From NCBI GenBank assembly GCA_945883675.1, contig CAMCYA010000001.1, positions 1-64,000 on the forward strand: a DNA stretch of 64,000 nucleotides, written 5' to 3'. The translations under genes were made by a program, and so were the position numbers. Below the pieces are notes generated by a model that was not told the DNA's origin, made no database searches, and saw only the letters and a list, made by a program, of their open reading frames with translations. The DNA is from Bifidobacterium breve (lineage in GTDB: Bacteria; Actinomycetota; Actinomycetes; Nanopelagicales; Nanopelagicaceae). Below are positions 1-8,343 of the stretch, one piece after another; the first letter of the stretch is position 1, and every line of letters begins with the position of its first letter.

Positions 1-40
1 GCTCCCAAAGCAGGCGCGCTAGCCACTACGCTACGCCCCG
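1..40 (-). tRNA. tRNA-Pro(TGG), 5' part only, cut by window start
   Basis: Read on the minus strand from position 40, the sequence begins CGGGGCGTAGCG, continues through a D-arm and reaches an anticodon loop TTTGGGA with anticodon TGG (plus-strand positions 5-7). This matches the 5' half of a bacterial tRNA-Pro. The 3' half lies before position 1. Confidence 0.85.
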
Positions 41-112
41 AGGCGCAAAGCGAGAGTCTAAACCAGATTTCCTACTCTGATTACCGACCCAGTACCTTTA
101 GCCCTAACACCT

Positions 113-149
113 GCGGGTGTAGCTCAATGGTAGAGCCCCAGCCTTCCAA
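113..149 (+). repeat. Duplicated 5' half of tRNA-Gly (attachment-site remnant)
   Basis: These 37 bases are identical to positions 1935-1971 of the intact tRNA-Gly, from the acceptor 5' strand to the end of the anticodon loop. The match stops there, and no anticodon 3' strand, T-arm or acceptor 3' strand follows, so this is not a working tRNA. A truncated tRNA copy about 1.8 kb from the complete gene is the usual footprint of site-specific integration at a tRNA. Confidence 0.85.
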
Positions 150-487
150 CTCCACCGCGCTAAGAAAAGCCGCAGTTTATTTGCGCAGGTCAGCAGCGGC
201 ATTTTCGGTAAATGCTTATGCATGTGCGCAATCAATTTGGAAATATAAGAACACTACCTAGCGGGCGATTTTCAATGTCGCAATCGATGACGGCATCATG
301 AAAGAGAATCCATGACGCATAAAAGGTGCAGGCTGGCCCTTTCTGAACATCTTAGGAAGTGCTATGGTGGAAATGGTTGCAGTTCCAGCGAATAGTCCGA
401 ATAATCAATGGACGGTATTGGAAACTTTCGTAGCTGAATTAGGCAGGGAACCTGAGCTTCCACACTCGACTCGAGGGGACAATCACA
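150..487. other. Gene-poor island segment
   Basis: I see no supportable gene in these 338 bases. A short open frame at 364-558 overlaps the start of the oxidoreductase in another frame and resembles no family I know. A purine-rich GAGGGG at 473-478 serves as the ribosome binding site of the following gene. Confidence 0.5.
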
Positions 488-1459
488 GTGAAGACGATGA
501 ACTGGGCAATTATTGGTTGCGGCGACGTAACCGAGGTGAAGAGTGGGCCAGCTTTTAATAAGGTTCCCGGGTCGAAACTTGTTTCGGTGATGCGCAGAGA
601 CGCCGGGCGGGCGGAAAGCTACGCCGAGCGCCATGGGGTTGGTCGGTGGACGACTGACGCTAACGAAATTTTCGAGTCCGACGATATCGACGCTGTGTAT
701 ATCGCCACTCATCCCAATACTCACGCGGAATACACAATGCGCGCCGCGGCAGCGGGTAAAGCTGTCTATGTAGAAAAACCAATGGCGGTCAACCCTTCAG
801 AATGCAGGGAGATGATTGAGGCGTGCAACCGTGCAGGAGTACCGCTATGGACGGCCTACTATCGCCGAGCGTTGCCCAGGTTTGAGCAGGTCCGAACCCT
901 TATTGCCGAAGGGGCGATTGGAACGGTGCGAGCGGTAAATTCCATTCGCTTTCAGGGATATCGGGAAGGGTCCTGGCAGAACCAGCCGGAGCTATCGGGT
1001 GGTGGTTGGTTCTTTGACTCGGCTTGTCACACCCTTGATTGGCTTGACTTTGTGTTCGGCCCTTTGGAAGACGTTCAGGGCAGAGCTACTTCTTCCAGTA
1101 AGAGTGCAAACGAAGATACCGTTGTTGCGACTTTCCAGTTTCCTGGGGGAGTTTTAGGTTCTGGCACTTGGTGCTATGACTCTAAGTTCGACGAAGATCG
1201 CATGACGATTGTGGGCGTCGAAGGATCGTTGGTTGTTTCCATTTCAGCGCCACGGCCCATAGAACTTCGACGTGGAAATCACGTGGAACTCATCGATGCT
1301 GAAGATCCTCAGACGGTTCATCAGCCGCTGGTCCAAACAATTATGGATGAGTGGAACGGTGTTAGTAGCTGTCCTAGCACCGGAGAAAGCGCCCTTCGCA
1401 CCGCCAAGGTACTTGAAACACTTCTCTCTGACGTGCGGCCAGTATCTAGTCGTCGGTAA
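488..1459 (+). CDS. Gfo/Idh/MocA family NAD(P)-dependent oxidoreductase
   Basis: A 323-residue protein with an N-terminal Rossmann fold beginning WAIIGCGDV, followed by the family's EKPMA motif near residue 97, whose lysine contacts cofactor and substrate. The C-terminal half matches the family's alpha/beta substrate domain (FFDSACHTLDWL). Family members oxidise or reduce sugars, inositols and related polyols; the substrate here cannot be read from sequence. The GTG at 488 is preferred because GAGGGG lies about 9 bases upstream; the ATG at 497 is too far from it. Codon use and base composition are much GC-richer than in neighbours, which with the flanking tRNA-Gly duplication suggests recent acquisition. 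Confidence 0.88.
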   Translation: MKTMNWAIIGCGDVTEVKSGPAFNKVPGSKLVSVMRRDAGRAESYAERHGVGRWTTDANEIFESDDIDAVYIATHPNTHAEYTMRAAAAGKAVYVEKPMAVNPSECREMIEACNRAGVPLWTAYYRRALPRFEQVRTLIAEGAIGTVRAVNSIRFQGYREGSWQNQPELSGGGWFFDSACHTLDWLDFVFGPLEDVQGRATSSSKSANEDTVVATFQFPGGVLGSGTWCYDSKFDEDRMTIVGVEGSLVVSISAPRPIELRRGNHVELIDAEDPQTVHQPLVQTIMDEWNGVSSCPSTGESALRTAKVLETLLSDVRPVSSRR

Positions 1460-1591
1460 TAGACAACACTCACCGTTAAGGCGATCAAAGCTGCGCTGAT
1501 GAATCTAGAGAATTGGTGCTGGATAGAAATAGATGGTGATCGCTGGATGCCTAGATCAGATCTGTTGATTCATCGATGGTGACCTCAAGGA

Positions 1592-1789
1592 CTAGATTAT
1601 TACGAAGTGTTCCTTCATGACGCGCGAATCATTGGTGCTGAATTTCTTTGACCCATCCTTATAAGAGATTTCCCAGGTCGTGGACCACATGGTGTCACGA
1701 AGATCAACCACTACGCCCTTGTCGCCTTGTTTCATGTCCCCATAATCTTTAATACAGATTACCTGGGTCCCAATTTTCCAATCTGCCAT
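1592..1789 (-). CDS. Small hypothetical protein, possibly SH3/KOW-like
   Basis: A 65-residue protein starting MADWKIGTQV. The stretch IGTQVICIKDYGDMKQGDKG looks like a small beta-barrel of the KOW/SH3 type, in which a glycine follows a basic turn, but I cannot assign a family. A TTG at 1831 and an ATG at 1816 in the same frame are alternative starts; the ATG at 1789 is chosen because the recognisable fold begins there. It lies on the island between the oxidoreductase and tRNA-Gly, in the opposite orientation. Confidence 0.5.
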   Translation of the reverse strand: MADWKIGTQVICIKDYGDMKQGDKGVVVDLRDTMWSTTWEISYKDGSKKFSTNDSRVMKEHFVII

Positions 1790-1934
1790 GCCATAATCGT
1801 GCCACTTCCGTGCCATAGATGGAATAGCCAAATGGATTTGTATGGTCGGATTCGGTGTAAGATTTGGGCGAATCGTTTGGTAATCCTTACGATTTACGCG
1901 TAACGCAGCACAAATGCGCTTGATAATTTCACTC

Positions 1935-2008
1935 GCGGGTGTAGCTCAATGGTAGAGCCCCAGCCTTCCAAGCTGGCCATGCCGGTTCGATCCCGGTCAC
2001 CCGCTCCA
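1935..2008 (+). tRNA. tRNA-Gly(TCC)
   Basis: A complete cloverleaf: acceptor GCGGGTG pairs with CACCCGC, D-stem GCTC/GAGC, anticodon stem CCAGC/GCTGG around loop CTTCCAA (anticodon TCC), and T-arm GCCGG/CCGGT with loop TTCGATC. The discriminator is T and CCA is encoded (2006-2008). Its first 37 bases are duplicated at 113-149. Confidence 0.95.
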
Positions 2009-2015
2009 AGTTTAT

Positions 2016-2906
2016 TTATCCAATTGACCCGACCTGAATTTTTGTAAAACTTCCACTTGCCGAAATGCTCGCACCAACCGTGGCACCGGAGGTCAATTTT
2101 GCAACTAATGAGTATGGCGTTGTAACTGAAATCCCATTTAGCACTATGTCTGCAACTATAGAAATCGTTACTCTATTTGAACCAGAATAAACTGAGCCAG
2201 TACTCACTACATAACTTGCTGATATTCCAGGCGCACCAGTTGCTGCAGAAATAGATAACCCGATTCCATAACTTGCAGCAACTTCATTTACATCAAAAGT
2301 ACTAATTAAAACTCTAACAACATATGACTTTCCTGCTTCAAAACTTCCAAAAGCTTCAGAATTTGTGGTGCTTCCGGCAGCTCCTGAAAGACTTGTTGCA
2401 AATGTAATCGATGATTGAGAGCCTGTGACTGTTCCTGAACTGCCTGCAGGACCGGCGGGTCCCGTGCCTCCTGGAGTACCTGGAGTACCAGCCGAACCCG
2501 GAGCTCCAGTTAATCCCGTTGCACCCTTATCACCAGCTATCCCCGGTAAACCACGGGGTCCAATCAATCCCGATGCACCAGTTGAACCTGTAGAGCCTGT
2601 TGATCCTCTTGCACCTGGAACAGTTGAAGTCGCCTTTGTTGGTAAGGCTCGTAATGAAGTTGTTAACTTCCAAACTCCATTTGTTTTTGGACCATAAAGA
2701 TTTGCGTTCTTTGTATCAATGTAAAAGTCTCCATTAATGCCAACTGTTTTCGATGGAACTCCCACTCCGCTAAGGATTGTGTTAACAACTGTTGCTCCCG
2801 TTCGACCTGCAGCTTTGTTTGAAAGATTTGGAGCGGCAATTGCGGCAGGAGCAATCACAAGTATGAGGGCGACGGACAAAGCTATTAGGGGTTTATTGCT
2901 TTTCAT
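2016..2906 (-). CDS. Secreted collagen-like repeat protein
   Basis: A 296-residue protein with a Sec signal peptide (MKSNKPLIALSVALILVIAP, cleavage near AIAA). Roughly residues 95-160 consist of collagen-type Gly-X-Y triplets (GSTGSTGSTGASG, GLPGIAGDKG, GAPGSAGTPGTPGG). A C-terminal region of about 135 residues, rich in Ser, Ala and Thr, could be a globular trimerisation head. Bacterial proteins of this kind are usually surface-exposed or extracellular fibres. No sortase motif or lipobox is visible, so the anchoring is unclear. The gene ends 8 bases after tRNA-Gly, at the island boundary. Confidence 0.8.
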   Translation of the reverse strand: MKSNKPLIALSVALILVIAPAAIAAPNLSNKAAGRTGATVVNTILSGVGVPSKTVGINGDFYIDTKNANLYGPKTNGVWKLTTSLRALPTKATSTVPGARGSTGSTGSTGASGLIGPRGLPGIAGDKGATGLTGAPGSAGTPGTPGGTGPAGPAGSSGTVTGSQSSITFATSLSGAAGSTTNSEAFGSFEAGKSYVVRVLISTFDVNEVAASYGIGLSISAATGAPGISASYVVSTGSVYSGSNRVTISIVADIVLNGISVTTPYSLVAKLTSGATVGASISASGSFTKIQVGSIG

Positions 2907-3139
2907 GATCCACCGAATTTCTATTTGGAATAACAGTCTTGACCTCTACTTAAGCCATACGAATAAGGAGTTCCTATGCATAATCACAACCTGGCAAGGG
3001 GTCACCCTAGGAATTGAGATAAAAAGACTCATCGGGTTTTAAGGTTCACCTGTTTGTTTCCACAGTTAGTTCATGTTTATTGAGCACTAGTCGCTGGCAA
3101 TCAGCCTAGGGCGCCAATGAAAAAGAGAGGACATAACTT

Positions 3140-3694
3140 ATGTCATCAAAGAAAAAGCTAGTTGCAATTGCAGTAACTATTACAGCTCTCACCGCAGGTT
3201 CCGTCGGAGTTGCAACAGCTCATGACAAGGGTGCCGGTAGAGGAAATGTTATGGCAGAACTTGTAACGGTTGGAACGATTACGCAAGCACAAGCTGATGC
3301 GATCGCCAATAAATTTGCTCAAAAGCATGCTGCTAAAGATGCAGACCGTGCTGCAAATCAGGCATCTAAAGTTGCACATCGCGCCGCAGTTGATGCCTTG
3401 GTCTCTTCAACAAGCGGGTTAGATGCAACAACGATTAAGAACCGACTTGCAGCAGGTGAATCACTTGCAACTATTGCCGGTGTTAAAAAGGATGCACTCA
3501 TCACAGCGTTAGTGGCTCTAGAAACCACACGCATTGATGCCGATGTCGTAGCGGGCAAGTTAACTGCTGCACAAGCAACAACTCTTAAGACAAATTTAAC
3601 TAGCCACGTCACCGAGCATGTAAATGCAGTCGGCGGTAAGGGAATGGGTCATAAGGGAATGGGCCAGAAAATGGGCAAGGGTCAACGTCGATAA
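3140..3694 (+). CDS. Secreted small helical protein of unknown function
   Basis: A 184-residue protein with a signal peptide (KKLVAIAVTITALTAGSVGV, cleavage after ATAH). The mature part is Ala- and Lys-rich and predicted helical, with two related segments: VTVGTITQAQADAI near residue 43 and VAGKLTAAQATTL near 137. This pattern is typical of short secreted helical repeats. The C-terminus is a Gly/Met/His/Lys tail (GMGHKGMGQKMGKGQRR) that might bind metal or nucleic acid; this is speculative. AGAGAGG lies upstream of the ATG. A strong terminator follows. Confidence 0.7.
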   Translation: MSSKKKLVAIAVTITALTAGSVGVATAHDKGAGRGNVMAELVTVGTITQAQADAIANKFAQKHAAKDADRAANQASKVAHRAAVDALVSSTSGLDATTIKNRLAAGESLATIAGVKKDALITALVALETTRIDADVVAGKLTAAQATTLKTNLTSHVTEHVNAVGGKGMGHKGMGQKMGKGQRR

Positions 3695-3727
3695 ATTTCT
3701 ACTTTACTTCCTCCTAAGTAAGGGAAA

Positions 3728-3765
3728 AGCCCGCCACGTGAGAAATCACAGGGCGGGTTTTTCTT
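3728..3765 (+). terminator. Rho-independent terminator
   Basis: The stem AGCCCGCC (3728-3735) pairs with GGCGGGTT (3752-3759), extended by GTGA/TCAC around a GAAA tetraloop, and is followed by a T-rich tract. It closes the 3140-3694 gene just before rpiB. Confidence 0.85.
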
Positions 3766-3786
3766 TGCTCGTGGCAAGATAGCCAC

Positions 3787-4242
3787 ATGCGTATTCATAT
3801 CGGTAGTGATCATGCCGGGTTAGAACTAAAGGCGGCACTAGTTGAGTACTTACAAAGCAAAGGTCATGATGTTAAAGACCACGGACCACATGTTTATGAC
3901 GCAGTAGATGACTACCCGGATTTTTGCATCCCCGCGGCAATTGCAACTGTTGCAGATGCTGCCTCATTAGGAATCGTCTTAGGTGGATCCGGAAATGGTG
4001 AACAGATTGCAGCAAACAAAGTTAAGGGTGTTCGAGCAGTACTTGCCTGGAGCGTTGAGACTGCAAAGCTTGGGCGAGATCACAACAATGCAAATGTGAT
4101 TGGCATTGGTGGCCGAATGCACAGTATTGATGAGTGCAAGGCAATTATTGATGCCTTTATCCAGACACCTTTTTCAAACGATGAGCGCCATGTTCGACGC
4201 ATTAATAAAATTGCACACTATGAAATTGAAGGAAATCTCTAA
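3787..4242 (+). CDS. rpiB: Ribose-5-phosphate isomerase B
   Basis: A 151-residue protein of the RpiB/LacAB family, which interconverts ribose 5-phosphate and ribulose 5-phosphate in the pentose phosphate pathway. Visible signatures are the N-terminal IGSDHAGLELK and the phosphate/anion-binding GGSGNGEQIAANK near residue 67, followed by RDHNNANVIGIGGR. The active-site position that is Cys in enterobacterial RpiB is here in a GSGNGE context, as in actinobacterial enzymes. Length is normal. There is no clear Shine-Dalgarno, so the message may be leaderless. It converges with trmB. Confidence 0.95.
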   Translation: MRIHIGSDHAGLELKAALVEYLQSKGHDVKDHGPHVYDAVDDYPDFCIPAAIATVADAASLGIVLGGSGNGEQIAANKVKGVRAVLAWSVETAKLGRDHNNANVIGIGGRMHSIDECKAIIDAFIQTPFSNDERHVRRINKIAHYEIEGNL

Positions 4243-4248
4243 AGCCCT

Positions 4249-4908
4249 TTATTGCGCCGTGTAATACATGTCATTAACGGCGTGATCCTTATCAATACCC
4301 TGGTCTTCAAAGCGCGTTACTGGCCGCCATTCTGGCTTTTGGATCACTCCCCCAGCAAATAGATCTGAGTTAAAAAAAACCTCTTGAATAGAAATTGCAT
4401 AAGGAACCCAGTCCGTTGCAATATGAATGAAGCCACCCTTTTTTAACTTTGGATGAATCAGCTCTAAAAACCCTTCATTAACTATGCGGCGCTTATTGTG
4501 TTTTTTCTTAGGCCACGGATCTGGAAAATACAGATGGATACCATCTAATGAATTGTCGACGATCATGTGCTCCAGAACAACATGAACATCATCTTCAATT
4601 ACTTTCACATTAGCCAGTTTCTCTTCATCAATTCTAGAAAGTAGTTTGCCTATCCCTGGCGGATGAACATCCACAGCGATGTAAGCATTTTCTGGATGGT
4701 TCTTTGCGATGATTGCAGTTGCCTCGCCCATTCCAAAACCGATCTCCATAATTACCTTGTTGGCCTTTGGAAAGATCGCCTTTAGATCAATGATCTCCTG
4801 CTTAAATTCAATTCCATGAACGATTTGAAGCGCCGTCTTTGCTTGGCGCTGAGCCACGGTAATTCGCGAGCCGCGAATACTGTAGCTACGAACCGTTGGG
4901 CGTTCCAT
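4249..4908 (-). CDS. trmB: tRNA (guanine-46-N7)-methyltransferase
   Basis: A 219-residue SAM-dependent methyltransferase. The SAM-binding motif I reads VIMEIGFGMGEAT, and the family hallmark HLYFPDPWPKKKHNKRR is present near residue 130. The enzyme forms m7G at position 46 of tRNA variable loops. Length and N-terminus (RSYSIRGSRIT) fit actinobacterial TrmB. It is convergent with rpiB (6-base gap) and divergent from pepN, so the promoters share the 4909-4963 gap. Confidence 0.95.
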   Translation of the reverse strand: MERPTVRSYSIRGSRITVAQRQAKTALQIVHGIEFKQEIIDLKAIFPKANKVIMEIGFGMGEATAIIAKNHPENAYIAVDVHPPGIGKLLSRIDEEKLANVKVIEDDVHVVLEHMIVDNSLDGIHLYFPDPWPKKKHNKRRIVNEGFLELIHPKLKKGGFIHIATDWVPYAISIQEVFFNSDLFAGGVIQKPEWRPVTRFEDQGIDKDHAVNDMYYTAQ

Positions 4909-4963
4909 GGGCTAACTCTGTCATGGTTGGATTAGAACCTACAAAGCCTCGAAGGAGCCCTAA

Positions 4964-7501
4964 GTGCCTGGACTGAATTTAAGCCGTGCTGAAGCAAAAG
5001 AGCGAGCAGACCATTTATATGTCAATAGCTACGTTGTAACCCTTGATGTAACCAAAGATGAAGAGGTTTTCTATTCAAAATCTGAGGTTAAGTTTTCTTG
5101 TAACAAGAAGGGCTATGCCACTTTTATAGATGCAGTTGGTAGATCAGTAATTAGTGCAACTCTTAATAATCAGCCTGTTGATACTTCAAACTTTGATGGA
5201 GAAAGCATCTTTCTTACCAACTTGGAAGAAGAAAATCACTTAGTAATCGAAATGCAGGCCGAGTATTCAAAATCTGGCGAAGGCTTACAGCGCTCTGTTG
5301 ATCCATCAGATGGAGAGGTCTACCTCTACTCACAAGGTGAGACAGCGCATATTCGAAACATGTTTGCATGCTTTGATCAACCAGCATTAAAGGCAACGTT
5401 TACTTTAATTGTTACAACACCTGGGCATTGGCAGGCAGTTTCAAATAATCCTGTTGAATCAAAGACTGCTAAGGGTGATCATGTTGAATGGAAGTTTTCA
5501 ACCACGCCGCGAATTTCAACATACTTAGATGCTTTAATTGCTGGGCCTTACTCATCTGTTCATGATGTTTATAAAGGCGTCAAAGAGATTCCAATGGGGA
5601 TCTACTGCCGTAAATCGATGATGCAGTACTTGGATCCTGATGATATTTTCTTGATTACAAAACAGGGTTTTGAATACTTTGAGAAGACATTTGGACTGGC
5701 ATATCCATTTGAAAAGTATGATCAAATCGCAGTTGTTGATTTCAACTTTGGAGCAATGGAAAATGCTGGCGCAGTTACTTTTCGTGAAGATGTTTTAGTT
5801 TTCCGTAGCTATGTTCCTGAAAAGGCATACCTTTCTCGAGCAAATACGATCTTGCACGAAATGGCCCATATGTGGTTTGGAGATATGGTCACCATGTCAT
5901 GGTGGGATGATCTATGGCTAAATGAATCTTTTGCTGAATGGTCTTCTTATTTAGCGTTATCTGAAGGCACCAGATTTAAAGGTGCATGGTCTGAGTTTAA
6001 TTGCGCCAGAAAAAACTGGGCCTACCGTCAAGATCAACTCTCATCTACGCATCCAATTATCGCCGACATGGTTGATATGGAAGCAGTCAATGCAAACTTT
6101 GATGGAATCACTTATGCAAAGGGTGCATCTGTTCTTCACCAGCTTGTTGCACACGTTGGTCGCCGGCAGTTTATTGCAGCACTTCAAACCTACTTTGCAA
6201 AGCATGCTTGGGCCAACACAACACTTGATGACCTACTTGTGGAACTTGAAGCATCTAGTGGTCGTAAATTGGATGCCTGGGTAAAAACTTGGCTACAAAC
6301 TGCGGGAGTAAACACCTTGCGACCTGTTTTAGATATTCAAGATGGAAAATATTCAAGCATCGCCATTGCCCAAGACGCACCACTCATTCCAGAAGGGTCA
6401 AAGGAGCTTCGCCCACATCGACTTGCTGTTGGCCTCTATGACATTACTGCAGGTGCATTAAAACTCCGCAAATCAGTAGAGCTAGATGTAACCGGAGCAT
6501 TGACTAACGTTGCCGATCTATCTGGTGAAAAAACTGCAGATCTTTTGCTTATCAATGATCGAGATCTCTCTTACGCCAAACTTCGCTTTGATGATCGATC
6601 TGTGGCAACGCTTAAGTCACACCTTGGCGCACTTAGCGATGACCTAGCAAGAGCTCTATGTTGGGCAGCGGTATGGGATATGCACCGTGATGCCGAAATT
6701 TCTACCAGTGATTTTATGCAGATCGCTTTTTCAGGTCTAAAGGGTGAAACCGATGATGCAATTGTAAGCATCGTCTTAAGCCAGCTGACTACTTCGGTTG
6801 AAGCATATGCAATCGATACAAACCGTGATTCTTATCGAGAGAAATTAGCTGATGTGCTTTGGTTGTTAGCAAATGATGCAAAGCCTGCCGGTGATCTACA
6901 GCTGATCTACACGCGCGCATTTGCGGCAAGTGCCTTTACACCAGGACAGATATCCAACCTTCGCGCAGTTCTTGATGGATCTATTGCTGGATTAAAGGTT
7001 GATACCGATCTTCGTTGGTATCTGTTGATTGCACTTACAGAACGTGGTGCTGCGACAAAGAGTGAGTTGGAGGCCGATCTTGCAAAAGACAATACAACAA
7101 CAGGAAATGTTGCTTTTGAAACCGCCCTTGCAGCATTTCCAACTTCAGAGGCCAAGGCATTTGCATTCAACAAAGTACGCGATGAATCTGCTGCGACCTC
7201 TATCCGCTCTGCGTTAGTTTCTGGATTTCAGCGACCATCACATCGCCACCTCTTAACCCCATTTGTGGATCTTTATTTTGATAACTTGTTGACTGAATGG
7301 GAATCAAAGTCATACGAAGGTGCAGCAAAGTTTGTAACTGGTATGTATCCAAGTTGGGTTGTCAGTGATTCAACTGTTGAAAAGACCAATACCTGGCTCA
7401 AAGGGGCCGGTAAAGATGCACCGGTAGTTTTGCGCAAACTCGTTAAAGAATCCCAAGATGGATTAATTCGAGCACTAAAGGTTCAAAAACTAGATAAGTA
7501 G
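4964..7501 (+). CDS. pepN: Aminopeptidase N (M1 family)
   Basis: An 845-residue zinc metallopeptidase that removes N-terminal residues from peptides in the cytosol. The M1 exopeptidase motif GAMENAG lies near residue 263, and the gluzincin site HEMAHMWF (His298, Glu299, His302) is followed by the third ligand in LNESFAEW. An ERAP1-like C-terminal helical domain fills residues 500-845. The start is GTG at 4964 with AAGGAG at 4952-4957. Length is normal for actinobacterial PepN. It stands alone, with no operon partner downstream on the same strand. Confidence 0.95.
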   Translation: MPGLNLSRAEAKERADHLYVNSYVVTLDVTKDEEVFYSKSEVKFSCNKKGYATFIDAVGRSVISATLNNQPVDTSNFDGESIFLTNLEEENHLVIEMQAEYSKSGEGLQRSVDPSDGEVYLYSQGETAHIRNMFACFDQPALKATFTLIVTTPGHWQAVSNNPVESKTAKGDHVEWKFSTTPRISTYLDALIAGPYSSVHDVYKGVKEIPMGIYCRKSMMQYLDPDDIFLITKQGFEYFEKTFGLAYPFEKYDQIAVVDFNFGAMENAGAVTFREDVLVFRSYVPEKAYLSRANTILHEMAHMWFGDMVTMSWWDDLWLNESFAEWSSYLALSEGTRFKGAWSEFNCARKNWAYRQDQLSSTHPIIADMVDMEAVNANFDGITYAKGASVLHQLVAHVGRRQFIAALQTYFAKHAWANTTLDDLLVELEASSGRKLDAWVKTWLQTAGVNTLRPVLDIQDGKYSSIAIAQDAPLIPEGSKELRPHRLAVGLYDITAGALKLRKSVELDVTGALTNVADLSGEKTADLLLINDRDLSYAKLRFDDRSVATLKSHLGALSDDLARALCWAAVWDMHRDAEISTSDFMQIAFSGLKGETDDAIVSIVLSQLTTSVEAYAIDTNRDSYREKLADVLWLLANDAKPAGDLQLIYTRAFAASAFTPGQISNLRAVLDGSIAGLKVDTDLRWYLLIALTERGAATKSELEADLAKDNTTTGNVAFETALAAFPTSEAKAFAFNKVRDESAATSIRSALVSGFQRPSHRHLLTPFVDLYFDNLLTEWESKSYEGAAKFVTGMYPSWVVSDSTVEKTNTWLKGAGKDAPVVLRKLVKESQDGLIRALKVQKLDK

Positions 7502-7509
7502 AAGGCTGG

Positions 7510-7689
7510 TTACTCGATGTGAGTAACAACAGATGAACCGCTTTTTCTCTTCTTGCGTGGCATCACTGCAACGTAGGCAAGAAATGAGATCACAATAAAC
7601 ATTGCTGTTGGAATAACTACAAATGTCACAATGGTTTCAAAAACACTTATTCCTGGGCCGGCTAATGCGCCATCTTCAATTCTGTACAT
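7510..7689 (-). CDS. Small single-span membrane protein (59 aa)
   Basis: An open frame of 59 residues starting MYRIEDGALAGPGISV, with one clear membrane segment of about 22 residues (IVTFVVIPTAMFIVISFLAY) and a basic cytosolic stretch MPRKKRKSG. A short periplasmic N-terminus, a single helix and a positive tail fit an N-out/C-in small membrane protein. It lies 19 bases downstream of the HNH gene on the same strand and is probably cotranscribed. I do not know a function. Confidence 0.7.
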   Translation of the reverse strand: MYRIEDGALAGPGISVFETIVTFVVIPTAMFIVISFLAYVAVMPRKKRKSGSSVVTHIE

Positions 7690-7708
7690 GGGTGTAAGTG
7701 TAATTTAC

Positions 7709-8224
7709 TTATGCAGTAGCTGCTGCCACGCCAAATGGTTCTAAATACTGCAACCATCTGTGATCTGTGCGACCTGTTCCCAGAATTCTCCATGCTGCGC
7801 CAACTGGCTCTCGTGGCAATGTGCGAAGCCGCCAGCCCATCTCTTTCAAATGTTTGTCAGCTTTTAAGTGATTGCACTTATGACAAGCAGAGACAACGTT
7901 TTCCCAGTTATGGCCACCACCGCGACTACGCGGAATCACATGGTCGATCGATGTTGCAGGAGCGGAGCAATAAACGCAGCGATTGTTGTCGCGGGCAAAA
8001 ATTGCTCGGCGTGAAAGTGGAACTGCATGGCGATATGGAATACGAACAAATTTATTGAGGCGAACAACAGATGGAAGCGCAATCTGACCGCCAGAAAAAC
8101 GAAGCACATCACCAGAATCTTCAACCATGGTTGCTCGGTGATTTAAGACCAGGATCAGAGCGCGACGATCTGCAACAACACCAAGTGGTTCATAGGTGGC
8201 GTTTAAAACCAAAGTACGCGACAT
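7709..8224 (-). CDS. HNH endonuclease-family protein
   Basis: A 171-residue protein. The N-terminal MSRTLVLNATYEPLGVV is characteristic of a widely conserved actinobacterial and cyanobacterial HNH family. The HNH core (residues about 85-125) has zinc cysteines in CVYC and CHKC, the catalytic histidine in SIDHVIPRSRGG, and the asparagine in HNWENVV. Members are presumed nucleases; the cellular substrate is not established. Its single-copy position next to housekeeping genes argues for a resident function rather than a homing element. Confidence 0.88.
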   Translation of the reverse strand: MSRTLVLNATYEPLGVVADRRALILVLNHRATMVEDSGDVLRFSGGQIALPSVVRLNKFVRIPYRHAVPLSRRAIFARDNNRCVYCSAPATSIDHVIPRSRGGGHNWENVVSACHKCNHLKADKHLKEMGWRLRTLPREPVGAAWRILGTGRTDHRWLQYLEPFGVAAATA

Positions 8225-8343
8225 GCCTTCTCCTGATCTAGCGCGTGGCTCGCGCCGATTGGTTTATCTTGCACTAAAACACCCGAACGCGCCTGTATTT
8301 AATCGCGGTATTTAGGTAAATGTTTGGATAAAGTCTCTTCATT

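Larger units (their letters stand above)
113..1934. mobile_element. Small genomic island at tRNA-Gly, no integrase seen
   Basis: The segment runs from the truncated tRNA-Gly copy to the intact gene. It contains an oxidoreductase gene that is clearly GC-richer than the surrounding genes and a small protein of unknown function. The duplicated part is the 5' half of the tRNA, so the present intact tRNA would have received its 5' half and promoter side from the element. No recombinase gene is visible, so this is a decayed or non-autonomous insertion. Island status is inferred from the duplication and the composition shift. Confidence 0.65.

Noticed and set aside
364..558. Open frame of 64 codons before the oxidoreductase
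   Set aside because: It overlaps the real gene in another frame, has no recognised similarity, and its 3' part is a shadow of the oxidoreductase.
2425..2697. Pro/Ala-rich frame on the plus strand
   Set aside because: It is the antisense of the collagen-like Gly-X-Y repeats, whose complement is also open.
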